Source: Gammaproteobacteria bacterium
GTDB lineage: Bacteria > Pseudomonadota > Gammaproteobacteria > Pseudomonadales > Azotimanducaceae
DNA length: 9,636 bases
Reading direction: 5' to 3'
NCBI GenBank assembly: GCA_002690405.1
Contig: NZEI01000032.1
Coordinates: 153,565 to 163,200 of the forward strand
The notes under the pieces were generated by a model, which had not been told where the DNA came from, made no database searches, and saw only the letters and a program-made list of their open reading frames with translations. The translations under genes and the position numbers were made by a program. Below are positions 1-6,762 of the stretch, piece after piece (the first letter of the stretch is position 1; each line of letters opens with the position of its first letter).

Positions 1-566
1 CGAATTATCGCACCGGTCTGCATCAGAATAAGCGCGCTCATCAGCAATATCACACCAACAGACAAGCCTAAGGACAGCAACGGTAACTGCATGAAAATAT
101 TCGCGATCATTGCACCAATGACGACAAACAAACCGACAGTGACGAAGCCGCCCATAAAGCTGAAGTCACGCTTGCTGGTTACCGCGTAGGCTGAGAGACC
201 CAGAAACATCACTGCAGTGCCGCCCAATGCCGTGGTCACCACTTGCGCACCGTTGCTCAGCGTTAGGTACATGCTGATCACTGGCCCAAGACCAAAACCC
301 AATAGACCGGTCACTAGAAAGATCACGCCCAGACCCGCGCCAGAATTCGCTGTTCGCGGTAGCACAAACATACCCAGTACCATGGAGGCAATCAGACAGA
401 TCATGTAGGCGCCAAAGGGCATCCCCATTGACATAGACAGCGCTGCCATAACGGCACTAAAGCCGAGCGTCGCTGATAAAAGTAAGTAAGTGTTCTTCAA
501 CACCTTGTTGGTTTCCAGCGCCGACAAACTGGCGACGGATGCGGTTCTATAATCTCTTGAAGCCAT
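1..566 (-). CDS. yccA: YccA-like Bax inhibitor-1 family membrane protein (3' end missing)
   Basis: This is the N-terminal 188 residues of an inner-membrane protein of the Bax inhibitor-1 (BI-1) family. It resembles E. coli YccA over its whole visible length: the N-terminal segment ETNKVLKNTYLLLSATL, the GLGPVISMYL loop, ALGGTAVMF, TSKRDFSFMGG and MIANIFMQLP all have close counterparts there. YccA binds and modulates the membrane protease FtsH, so a role in membrane-protein quality control is likely by homology. Residues 1-25 are polar and cytosolic. Hydrophobic segments follow from about residue 27, roughly six in the visible part. Compared with the approximately 219-residue family length, about 30 C-terminal residues lie beyond the window edge. 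The ATG at 566 is supported by an AGAGG-type ribosome site a few bases upstream. A possible -10 (TATAAA, the complement of 612-617) precedes it, without a convincing -35. The gene is transcribed away from the acyltransferase gene. Confidence 0.93.
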   Translation of the reverse strand, partial: MASRDYRTASVASLSALETNKVLKNTYLLLSATLGFSAVMAALSMSMGMPFGAYMICLIASMVLGMFVLPRTANSGAGLGVIFLVTGLLGFGLGPVISMYLTLSNGAQVVTTALGGTAVMFLGLSAYAVTSKRDFSFMGGFVTVGLFVVIGAMIANIFMQLPLLSLGLSVGVILLMSALILMQTGAII

Positions 567-575
567 GCAAACCTC

Positions 576-611
576 TGAACTTAGTTCAATTTCTGCGCGT
601 TTTAAGCGCGC
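576..611. repeat. Two short inverted repeats upstream of yccA
   Basis: TGAAC (576-580) and GTTCA (584-588) form a perfect 5-bp inverted repeat with a 3-base centre. GCGCG (595-599) and CGCGC (607-611) form a second one with a 7-base loop. Both lie in the probable leader or promoter of the minus-strand yccA gene, just downstream of its candidate -10 (612-617). They could be an operator or a leader hairpin, or they could be chance. Nothing in the sequence decides this. Confidence 0.3.
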
Positions 612-726
612 TTTATACCCGTTCGTGTAGCGTTGCTCGCCAAGGGAAAAATCCGACCCAGTTTGCGGCGTCCCACGAACCCAAGGACCTTTATATCTTG
701 GCGTCTGAATTGACGATTGCAAGAGT

Positions 727-756
727 TTGTCAGCGGATTTTTTTACTGTCTAATAT
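727..756 (+). promoter_or_regulatory. Candidate sigma-70 promoter for the acyltransferase gene
   Basis: TTGTCA (727-732, 5 of 6 to the -35 consensus) and TAATAT (751-756, 4 of 6 to the -10) are separated by 18 bp. A start near 763 would leave a leader of about 70-120 nt, depending on the start codon used. A 13-bp palindrome (TAAAGC-G-GCTTTA, 780-792) falls in that leader. The call rests on consensus matching only. Confidence 0.35.
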
Positions 757-831
757 GGAATCAGTTCTTCAACCCCGCCTAAAGCGGCTTTAACGCATCA
801 TCCTACGGTCACAATTTGCTTCTAGCATTCT

Positions 832-1782
832 ATGCAAAGATCAATGAACATCAGTTCTCGAATAGCCCGGCACGAGACGGTCTTTATGAACCAAGCACAA
901 CTCGACCCTAAATTCGAAACCTACCTGCGTGATGATCCCCGCATCTCCTACGTGCAACCGGACGATCCATGGCTAACTCGCCAGTTTATTACCAGCATCG
1001 AAGTTTTATTCGGTCGGCGCAAAATTGAATCCATCTATCGCGAACTTAAGCGCCACCCTTTCGCTGTCGAAGAATTTTTCGATGCGGCTTTCACCGCTAC
1101 AGGCATTCAGCCCCAATTCAACCCGCAGCAAGTGCAAAAAATCCCCAAACAGGGGCCTCTAGTTTTTGTCGCCAATCACCCCTTTGGTGTGGTGGACGGT
1201 ATGGCCCTGTGCAAAATCGCGCTACAGGCACGCGGTAATTTTCGCATCTTGATTCACGCCATGCTTTGTCAAGATCGCGATCTGGCAGCCTACTTTTTAC
1301 CCATCGATTTCCGCGAAACCAAGACTGCTTTGAAAAACAATATCCACGCCAAACGTTTGGCTCTCGAGTACTTGAATCAAGACATCCCTATTCTGATTTT
1401 TCCATCTGGACTGGTGTCTACTGCAGATCGCAAAGGCTTTGGTCGCGTGGTAGATGCTCCTTGGACAACCTTCGCCGCGAAGCTTATCCGCGACGCTAAT
1501 GCCACTGTAGTACCGGTATATTTCCACGGCCAGAACAGTCGCCGGTTTCATCTGGCATCCCATGTGGCAGAACCCCTGCGAATGGCTTTATTACTCAACG
1601 AGGTATTGAAAAAATTTGGCCATAGCGTACCCGCCGAAATAGGCGATCCGCTGCCCTGGGAGACTCTGGCGCAGTTCGATTCTCGACAATCCCTCACTGA
1701 TTACCTGTATCAAAGAGTACAAGCACTGGCTCCCAGCCCAACTCGCCCCAAATCACGGCTAATAAAATTGCCGCGCCGATGA
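832..1782 (+). CDS. PlsC-like lysophospholipid/glycerol acyltransferase
   Basis: This is a predicted membrane-associated acyltransferase of the lysophospholipid acyltransferase superfamily, in the branch of the hemolysin-like and ornithine-lipid acyltransferases. Such enzymes move a fatty acyl group from acyl-ACP or acyl-CoA to a lysophospholipid or other hydroxylated lipid. The acid/base motif is NHPFGVVDG at residues 115-123, with His116 and Asp122. It has the spacing typical of this branch rather than the HX4D of classical PlsC. The substrate-binding motif FPSG is at 190-193. There is no signal peptide. The first 90 residues are a family-specific helical extension, and the C-terminus is basic. 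The start is uncertain: ATGs at 832, 844 and 886 are in frame and none has a strong ribosome site. Starting at 886 (MNQAQLDPKF) would remove only 18 unremarkable residues. The substrate cannot be read from the sequence. The DUF3300 envelope gene follows after 114 bp on the same strand. Confidence 0.87.
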   Translation: MQRSMNISSRIARHETVFMNQAQLDPKFETYLRDDPRISYVQPDDPWLTRQFITSIEVLFGRRKIESIYRELKRHPFAVEEFFDAAFTATGIQPQFNPQQVQKIPKQGPLVFVANHPFGVVDGMALCKIALQARGNFRILIHAMLCQDRDLAAYFLPIDFRETKTALKNNIHAKRLALEYLNQDIPILIFPSGLVSTADRKGFGRVVDAPWTTFAAKLIRDANATVVPVYFHGQNSRRFHLASHVAEPLRMALLLNEVLKKFGHSVPAEIGDPLPWETLAQFDSRQSLTDYLYQRVQALAPSPTRPKSRLIKLPRR

Positions 1783-1864
1783 TGCGTAAGACTGACCGCG
1801 CTCATTAAGGTTCAGTTCAGCTAACGCGCGATATGCTTGGGCAAAATCAGCGGGGGTCCTACCG

Positions 1865-1900
1865 ATGCGCCAGCGTAACCAAATGAGCGTAACCAAATGA
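1865..1900 (+). other. Possible 11-codon leader frame overlapping the DUF3300 start
   Basis: An ATG at 1865, preceded by a G-rich stretch (GGGGG, 1852-1856), opens an 11-codon frame reading MRQRNQMSVTK. Its TGA (1898-1900) overlaps the ATG of the DUF3300 gene (1897-1899) as ATGA. The DUF3300 gene has no good Shine-Dalgarno sequence of its own, so coupling to this short frame is conceivable. A second in-frame ATG lies at 1883. Coding status is inference, and a chance frame of this size is quite possible. Confidence 0.22.
1872..1899 (+). repeat. Exact 14-bp tandem duplication at the DUF3300 start codon
   Basis: AGCGTAACCAAATG occurs twice head-to-tail at 1872-1885 and 1886-1899 without a mismatch. 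Each copy ends in ATG, and only the second ATG opens the DUF3300 gene. Because 14 is not a multiple of 3, the first copy's ATG is in another frame and meets TGA at 1898-1900. The pattern suggests a recent replication-slippage duplication across the translation-initiation region. Confidence 0.9.
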
Positions 1901-3078
1901 AAGTGCTTGAATCCATCTACGTGCTGCGCAATTTACTTCGCGTATCACCAGTGCTGTTGATCCTCGCGTGCGTATGGCTGCTCTATACCGACAATGTCTA
2001 CGGGCAAGAAACGGCCGATGTGCAGCCTGCGTCACAGCAACAAGAGCCGCCTCAAACTAAATATTTCGACAGGGCCGAACTAACCGAACTCGTGAGTCCC
2101 ATCGCCCTTTACTCCGATGACTTACTGGCCTTGGTTTTGGGCGCGGTAGCACACCCAGTGCAGGCGATTAGCGCCGCGCGCCGGGTTATGCAACAAAGCG
2201 CTAACAACACTTCAATCGATTACGAATCCGACTGGCATCCCAGTGTTGTAGCGCTAACCCACTATCCCCAGGCGCTATTGCGCTTCGATCAAGATCTGCA
2301 ATGGACTGAACGCTTGCATCAAGCCGTAGCACAGCAAAACAATGATGTGCTTACTGCTATTCAGGCCTTTCGCCGCAGTGCCATAGAGAGTCAGGCGTTA
2401 TCCAGCAACGAGCAGGTGGTTGTGGAGGACGATGGTAACTTTATTCGCATCCGCCAACGCAATCCTGAGTTGATTCATGTGCCGGATTACCAACCGCGCA
2501 ACGTCGTAGAAGTAAGCCCAGCACCCACCCATAGGATCATCCATCGAACTAAATACCAGCCCGTAGTTTATCGTTCTTACCCGCGCTTCGACCCCTACTA
2601 TCACCACCGATCGGTGCATGACTCCTTTTGGTATGACCCATTTTGGAACGACCCGCTATGGGGAATAAATGGACACGAGTTTTTATCCTGGCGCGATCGC
2701 CATAGGCATCATCCTCGGGCCCATCGTTGGTGGCACAAAAAGCATCGGCGCCATCATAAGTCATACAACCGGCATGGTTCAGATGTTACCCCGCAAGGAA
2801 AACACCGTAGTCGCCAAACCAAGGTAATTGCGGCTAAGAAGAACACTGATCATCGAAGTCCACGCAGGCATCACAGCGTGAACGCGTTCAATCAACCCAT
2901 GTTTGAGAATAACCGCCGGACTAAACCCAGGACCACGCGACCACCGGCACAGCCCGGCAAACCCAAACGCGCTACTGCACACGACCGTAAAAAACAATCA
3001 GAACGGCGTTATACGCCAGAGAAAAAAGCCATCATGCACAAACACCAACCGGCTGCACCGACGAGGCCAATAAGGTAA
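1897..3078 (+). CDS. Exported DUF3300 domain protein with His/Arg/Lys-rich tail
   Basis: This is an envelope protein of unknown function. Residues 1-36 look like a signal peptide or N-terminal anchor: a hydrophobic core at about 17-31 and a possible cleavage after VYG at 36. Residues 57-206 match the DUF3300 pattern: ELTELVSPIALYSDDLLALVL (57-81), ISAARRVMQ, WHPSVVALTHYP, DLQWTERLHQAV and finally ELIHVPDYQPRNVVEV. The tail differs in composition. Residues at about 225-265 are rich in Tyr, Trp, Phe and Asp (YDPFWNDPLW). From about 266 to 393 it is dominated by His, Arg, Lys, Pro and Thr with HRHHP and HRRHHKS clusters, strongly basic and probably disordered. Such a tail could bind metal ions, nucleic acid or anionic polymers; that is inference. 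The start is the ATG in the second copy of a 14-bp tandem repeat, and a good ribosome site is missing. It ends 9 bp from the convergent symporter gene. No enzymatic residues were recognised. Confidence 0.88.
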   Translation: MKVLESIYVLRNLLRVSPVLLILACVWLLYTDNVYGQETADVQPASQQQEPPQTKYFDRAELTELVSPIALYSDDLLALVLGAVAHPVQAISAARRVMQQSANNTSIDYESDWHPSVVALTHYPQALLRFDQDLQWTERLHQAVAQQNNDVLTAIQAFRRSAIESQALSSNEQVVVEDDGNFIRIRQRNPELIHVPDYQPRNVVEVSPAPTHRIIHRTKYQPVVYRSYPRFDPYYHHRSVHDSFWYDPFWNDPLWGINGHEFLSWRDRHRHHPRAHRWWHKKHRRHHKSYNRHGSDVTPQGKHRSRQTKVIAAKKNTDHRSPRRHHSVNAFNQPMFENNRRTKPRTTRPPAQPGKPKRATAHDRKKQSERRYTPEKKAIMHKHQPAAPTRPIR

Positions 3079-3082
3079 GAGT

Positions 3083-3096
3083 AGCCGTTAGCCGTT
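3083..3096. repeat. 7-bp tandem duplication across the symporter stop codon
   Basis: AGCCGTT is repeated exactly at 3083-3089 and 3090-3096. The complement of 3088-3090 is the symporter stop codon (TAA). The 9-bp gap between the convergent DUF3300 and symporter genes begins just before it. No hairpin with a U-tract was found here, so no intrinsic terminator is visible for either gene. Confidence 0.7.
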
Positions 3097-4548
3097 TACG
3101 ACGCCTGTGGTCTCCCAACGGCGCCCATGCAGTGCCCACACCGTAGCCACCATCAGCAGGCCCGACACGGGGCACCAGTAAAAGAATGCGATATTGGCAT
3201 TCGCCATAATCAGCACGCTCACTGTGGCCAGCACAAACCCCAGAATAATGGTCGAGAATCTGCCGATACCGTAACGCGCAAGAACAATGCTTGCGAAAAT
3301 TGCACCGTAGAAATAATTGGGTAATTTAAAGGTCAATTCCAAAAGCCCAACACCCTGATAGCGGCTAAAAAACATGGCCGCGGCAAAAAACAACAGTCCC
3401 CAAACCACCATAAGCAGTCGCGAAGCCAGCAAGTAGTGCGCTTCAGTTTTATTCGGTAGTAAGCGCTGGTAGATATGGTTCACGGTCAAGTCCGAACTTT
3501 CCGTTAACGCCGAATCCAGAGTCGAAATTGCAGCGGCAAAAATCGCCGCAATAAATAACCCAGAAATGCCAACCGGCAGTTCGTTGACAATAAAGTATGG
3601 GAAAATTCGGTCCGGCGACTCACTGAGTTGCTGGGCCAATTCCGCCGGTACCCCCCGCTCCGCGTAAAATACGGCGAGCGCCAGCCCAACGCCCAGAATC
3701 ACCACATGTACGATATAAAAGAGCGCCGCCACGTCAAAAGCCTTTTGCGCGTCGCCAACGCTGCGGCAAGCGCGCACTCTCTGCCAAGTGCCCTGAGTGC
3801 TGGCCTGAGCAATACTCAAACCGACAGCGCCAATAATCCCCGCCCATATGGTGTAGCGCTTGGTCGGGTCCGTATCAAAATCGAATAATACCCATTTGGC
3901 CTGCGCGTCGAGCCAAATGATGGCGTCGCCGAGGCTTTGCTGAATATTCAAACTGACAAAAATCAGTGCAAAAACCGCACCCAAGGAAAACAAGACAAAC
4001 AGCAAAAAGTCAGTCCAGATGACAGTTTTAATGCCTGCCAAGGCGCTCCAAACGATACTGATTGCAACCACAAACAATGCACATCCAGGAAGCCCCCAGC
4101 CGCTAATGACATCCAGTACCAAGCTTGCCGTGAGCAGTTTCACTGCGGAGTTGATTAAATTCAGTAGCAGGCCCAGATACATCGAGAACTCGCCGGTATG
4201 CGCATCAATCCGCGCACCGATGTATTGGTAACTGGTATTGATCCCCTGACTTAAGTAAAACGGTTTTGCCAGTAGGCGTGCGACCACAACCTTGCCTGCA
4301 GCAAGTCCGAGAATGACCTGAAAATAGGTGAGGTCACCGCCATCGGCAAAGACCGCAGCAGGCACCGATACAAAGGTCACTGCACTGACCACAGTAGCAA
4401 TGATGCTTGCTGAAACCGCCCACCAAGGTAGCGATCCATCTGCTTGAAAAAAGCCACGCCGATTGGTGATGCTGCCGCTAAGCCGGTGCCCCAAATAGGT
4501 CACAGCCAGCATCACCACCACCATAATCAACAGATCCGCTGGCTTCAT
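3088..4548 (-). CDS. Sodium:solute symporter (SSS/SLC5 family)
   Basis: This is a polytopic inner-membrane transporter of the SSS family, which uses the sodium gradient to import a small solute. It has 486 residues, about 13 hydrophobic segments and the usual family length. Recognisable marks are the N-terminal helix (LLIMVVVMLAVTYLG), the ASIIATVVSAVTFVSVPAAVF region of the first core helix, the WQRVRACRS loop, and ISGLFIAAIFAAAISTLDSAL. In the last, Ser342-Thr343 sit where PutP has its Na2-site Ser/Thr pair. The substrate cannot be deduced; sugars, nucleosides, amino acids and organic acids are all used by relatives. ATG at 4548 is preferred because AAGGG lies about 5 bases upstream. A GTG at 4554 would add two residues but abuts that ribosome site. 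The gene lies 37 bp after the MDR oxidoreductase gene, probably in one transcript. Its 3' end faces the DUF3300 gene. Confidence 0.92.
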   Translation of the reverse strand: MKPADLLIMVVVMLAVTYLGHRLSGSITNRRGFFQADGSLPWWAVSASIIATVVSAVTFVSVPAAVFADGGDLTYFQVILGLAAGKVVVARLLAKPFYLSQGINTSYQYIGARIDAHTGEFSMYLGLLLNLINSAVKLLTASLVLDVISGWGLPGCALFVVAISIVWSALAGIKTVIWTDFLLFVLFSLGAVFALIFVSLNIQQSLGDAIIWLDAQAKWVLFDFDTDPTKRYTIWAGIIGAVGLSIAQASTQGTWQRVRACRSVGDAQKAFDVAALFYIVHVVILGVGLALAVFYAERGVPAELAQQLSESPDRIFPYFIVNELPVGISGLFIAAIFAAAISTLDSALTESSDLTVNHIYQRLLPNKTEAHYLLASRLLMVVWGLLFFAAAMFFSRYQGVGLLELTFKLPNYFYGAIFASIVLARYGIGRFSTIILGFVLATVSVLIMANANIAFFYWCPVSGLLMVATVWALHGRRWETTGVVNG

Positions 4549-4585
4549 CCCCACCCTTTATGCCATCTGCGCCAATGGCGATCGC

Positions 4586-5581
4586 CTAGATTCTGACTAT
4601 TCGCGTGCCCACGTTGCCACCGGCAAGTAGATCTACAAATCCCTCTGGTGCTGCCTCTAGGCCGCTGACTTCATCAGTCAAACTAATGAGTTCACCGGCT
4701 TGCAGCCAAGTGTGTATTTGCTGCCGCGCCTCAGCGTAGTGTTGCGCGAAGTCGAAGACCAAAAACCCGCGCATGGTGATGCGGTTATTGACCAACAATC
4801 CAGGAATGCCGCGCGGACCGGGCTCTGGTGAGTCAGTATCGTACTGGGATACCACGCCACAACATGCGATACGCCCGCCAACATTCATACGGAACAATGC
4901 CGAGCCTAAAATCATGCCACCGGTATTATCGAAATAGACGTCAACGCCATTTGCTGTGGCCTCTTTCAGCGTTTGCCGATAATTAGCATCCTTGTAGTTC
5001 ACTGCCACATCGAATCCCAGCTGATCTACCAGCACTTGCGCCTTGGCGTCACTACCCATCACACCAACCACCCGACACCCATTAAGGCGCGCCATTTGTC
5101 CAACTAGATGCCCAACAGACCCGGCCGCCGCCGACACCATAACTGTCTCACCGGTCTTTGGCTGCCCTACATGCAAGAGCCCAAAGTATGCCGTTAGGCC
5201 GTTCACGCCGAGCGGCCCAAGGTAATGTACTGGGTCGTGGGAAGGATCGATTTTGGTCAGTGCCCGGGCCTCGTGCAGGGATAGGGTTTGCCATCCGGTA
5301 GGCGCAACCACCGCGTCTCCTACCGCATATTCTGCGACAGTGCTCTCAACCACCTCGCCAACTCCGGTACTGTTCATCACCACCCCAGTAGTCGGCGCAC
5401 CAGCGTAGCTGGCGCTACCCTGCAGGCCCGCCCGAGTGCCCGCAGTAATGGCAAACGCCGTTGTTTTGACCAGCACTTGGCCAGCGGCCGGCGGCGCAAT
5501 CTCGGATTCCGCTAAACGGTAATTGCTGGCACTAAGTTTGCCTTGGGGCAAACTGTCGATTAACACTTGTTGATTGCGCAT
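4586..5581 (-). CDS. Zinc-free MDR-family NADPH-dependent oxidoreductase (CurA/LTB4DH type)
   Basis: This is a cytosolic medium-chain reductase of the COG2130 group, which includes E. coli CurA and leukotriene B4 12-hydroxydehydrogenase/prostaglandin reductase. Relatives reduce the C=C bond of alpha,beta-unsaturated carbonyl compounds with NADPH. It is 331 residues long, close to the family length. The N-terminal GroES-like domain covers about 1-120. LGPLGVNGLTAYFGLLHVGQ leads into the Rossmann fold with the dinucleotide loop AAAGSVG at 151-157. The block VDVYFDNTGG and the substrate-loop block NNRITMRGFLVFDFAQHY follow. There is no zinc-binding cysteine cluster, as expected for this branch. 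The ATG at 5581 has a strong ribosome site (AGGAG, complement of 5588-5592, spacing 6). The symporter gene follows on the same strand, so the substrate may be related to what is imported. The substrate itself is not determinable. Confidence 0.92.
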   Translation of the reverse strand: MRNQQVLIDSLPQGKLSASNYRLAESEIAPPAAGQVLVKTTAFAITAGTRAGLQGSASYAGAPTTGVVMNSTGVGEVVESTVAEYAVGDAVVAPTGWQTLSLHEARALTKIDPSHDPVHYLGPLGVNGLTAYFGLLHVGQPKTGETVMVSAAAGSVGHLVGQMARLNGCRVVGVMGSDAKAQVLVDQLGFDVAVNYKDANYRQTLKEATANGVDVYFDNTGGMILGSALFRMNVGGRIACCGVVSQYDTDSPEPGPRGIPGLLVNNRITMRGFLVFDFAQHYAEARQQIHTWLQAGELISLTDEVSGLEAAPEGFVDLLAGGNVGTRIVRI

Positions 5582-5711
5582 CCCTCTCTCCTCATCTGAC
5601 TGATAAAACCACTTTACCCCAGAGCAACGTTAACCAAATAGCAAAAACGGAGATATAGCATTTCTACAAAGGCTTCGATCCTGCTCGTCGCAAGGCTACT
5701 GCTGGATCATG

Positions 5712-5727
5712 CTCGGCGGTCGCCGAG
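5712..5727. repeat. GC-rich inverted repeat in the reductase/hydrolase gap
   Basis: CTCGGCG (5712-5718) and CGCCGAG (5721-5727) form a perfect 7-bp inverted repeat around GT. It lies in the 254-bp interval between the nucleoside hydrolase and oxidoreductase genes. There is no T-run on either side, so it does not look like an intrinsic terminator. It could be part of a dispersed intergenic repeat. Confidence 0.45.
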
Positions 5728-5800
5728 AGCCACAGCGGATTTCACAATTTCGGTCTTTGGCAGCGTAAACCGCTACTAGGCCAGAGCCCGCCAGTTGCCA

Positions 5801-5823
5801 CATCCCAAGCAGGGCTTGGGATG
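5801..5823. repeat. Perfect 10-bp hairpin just after the nucleoside hydrolase gene
   Basis: CATCCCAAGC (5801-5810) and GCTTGGGATG (5814-5823) are exact inverted copies separated by 3 bases. The hairpin begins 12 bp past the stop codon of the minus-strand nucleoside hydrolase gene, where a terminator or mRNA-stabilising structure would be expected. Neither strand has a T-tract after the stem, so a classical intrinsic terminator is not supported. A REP-like 3' stabiliser or a protein-binding palindrome remains possible. Confidence 0.6.
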
Positions 5824-5835
5824 ACACACCTCTGA

Positions 5836-6747
5836 TTAAGACAAACGTTCGCTTAACAGTTGGTAAAACCCGTCAACATCGTCCCACTCAGTCGCGCAGT
5901 CCACTGGGTGGCCCATATCATCTATCAAAGTACGTCCATCGTCGGTGACCAGTACATTTAACTGCTCAATTTTCAGCCCATGCCGCGAGAACGCCAGATA
6001 AACGGCAACGCAGTCATAAAGTATCGACGACTGCTTACGCGGATCCATAGCGCGCAACAAATCCCCTAACATGGGCCAGCTTGAGGCCACCTCAAACCAC
6101 TCTTGGTGATTCGCCATCACTGCCTGGGCAAGCGGCGAGGAACTCTCGGCGACTGCGGCAAAGTGCTGATCTTGCAGCAATATATTGCCGCAGGTATCTA
6201 GGGGCGTAATGGTCTTGTGCCAAGGTGCCGCGAACACCGCCTGACAAGCCAGCGCATGCTGTTTAACGTTGTATTCGCGCATTGGCTTAGGCGCACCCAG
6301 ATAACCCCTACGCAGACTGCCGTGCATACCGACAAAGCTACTGCGCTCGGTTAACCGCGGTTCGCGCACTAGAGCCGCAGCTATATTTGGCAGCGGACCA
6401 ATTCCGATAATCGTCACTGGATCCGGGCTGCTCATTACAGTGTCGCAAATGGCGCCCACGCCATCCGCATAAACTGGCCCGGGATAGTCATCTAACGAGT
6501 ACTCTCCCAACCAACCGGTATGCCCCAGGGGTGCGGGGTCTAATGGCAAACCAACGCCAATGGGTACATCCTCGCGGCCTGCAACACCCAGTAGTTTAGC
6601 GACCAAGGCCGCACGATGTTGAGTATCTCCAGTTGCCGTGGTGATTAGGCGAATGTCTAACTCGGGGCAGCGCAACAAAAACGCCAGCGCCCAGACGTCA
6701 TCAACGTCGGTACCAATATCAGTATCAAGTATTACCGGGATCGCCAT
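5836..6747 (-). CDS. Nucleoside hydrolase (IUNH family)
   Basis: This is a predicted inosine-uridine-preferring nucleoside hydrolase family enzyme, which cleaves the N-glycosidic bond of ribonucleosides to base and ribose. The N-terminal calcium/ribose-binding motif reads DTDIGTDVDD (residues 8-17), a variant of the classical DTDPGxDD. Other family blocks are IIGIGPLPNIAAAL, EYNVKQHALACQAVF and, near the C-terminus, LYDCVAVYLAF, where Asp245 matches the last metal-binding Asp. The length of 303 residues is usual, and there is no signal peptide, so it acts in the cytosol. The ATG at 6747 has an excellent ribosome site (GGAGGA, complement of 6755-6760, spacing 7). That site lies in the 15-bp gap after the homocysteine methyltransferase-like gene, so the two are almost surely co-transcribed. 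Base specificity cannot be read from the sequence. Some relatives act on modified nucleosides, and the methyltransferase partner makes that worth considering. Confidence 0.92.
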   Translation of the reverse strand: MAIPVILDTDIGTDVDDVWALAFLLRCPELDIRLITTATGDTQHRAALVAKLLGVAGREDVPIGVGLPLDPAPLGHTGWLGEYSLDDYPGPVYADGVGAICDTVMSSPDPVTIIGIGPLPNIAAALVREPRLTERSSFVGMHGSLRRGYLGAPKPMREYNVKQHALACQAVFAAPWHKTITPLDTCGNILLQDQHFAAVAESSSPLAQAVMANHQEWFEVASSWPMLGDLLRAMDPRKQSSILYDCVAVYLAFSRHGLKIEQLNVLVTDDGRTLIDDMGHPVDCATEWDDVDGFYQLLSERLS

Positions 6748-6762
6748 CGTTGAGTCCTCCAG

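Noticed and set aside
539..793. 84-codon plus-strand frame upstream of the acyltransferase gene
   Set aside because: It starts inside yccA antisense, has no ribosome site or recognisable domain, and covers the promoter region of both flanking genes.
3079..3130. Bidirectional terminator between the convergent DUF3300 and symporter genes
   Set aside because: GCCGTT and AACGGC could pair over a loop of about 20 bases, but there is no compact stem and no T-run on either side.
4577..4586. GGCGATCGCC palindrome resembling the cyanobacterial HIP1 octamer
   Set aside because: A single copy in a short gap between co-directional genes. Nothing else suggests a cyanobacterium, so it is probably chance.
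5696..5803. 35-codon minus-strand gene (starting MWQLAGSGL)
   Set aside because: Its ATG lies at the end of the 10-bp hairpin stem, the G-run abuts the start codon so ribosome spacing is wrong, and no family was recognised.
5801..5823. Intrinsic terminator for the nucleoside hydrolase gene
   Set aside because: The stem is perfect, but the minus strand continues TGGCAACTGG after it, with no U-tract. It is therefore listed as a hairpin repeat only.
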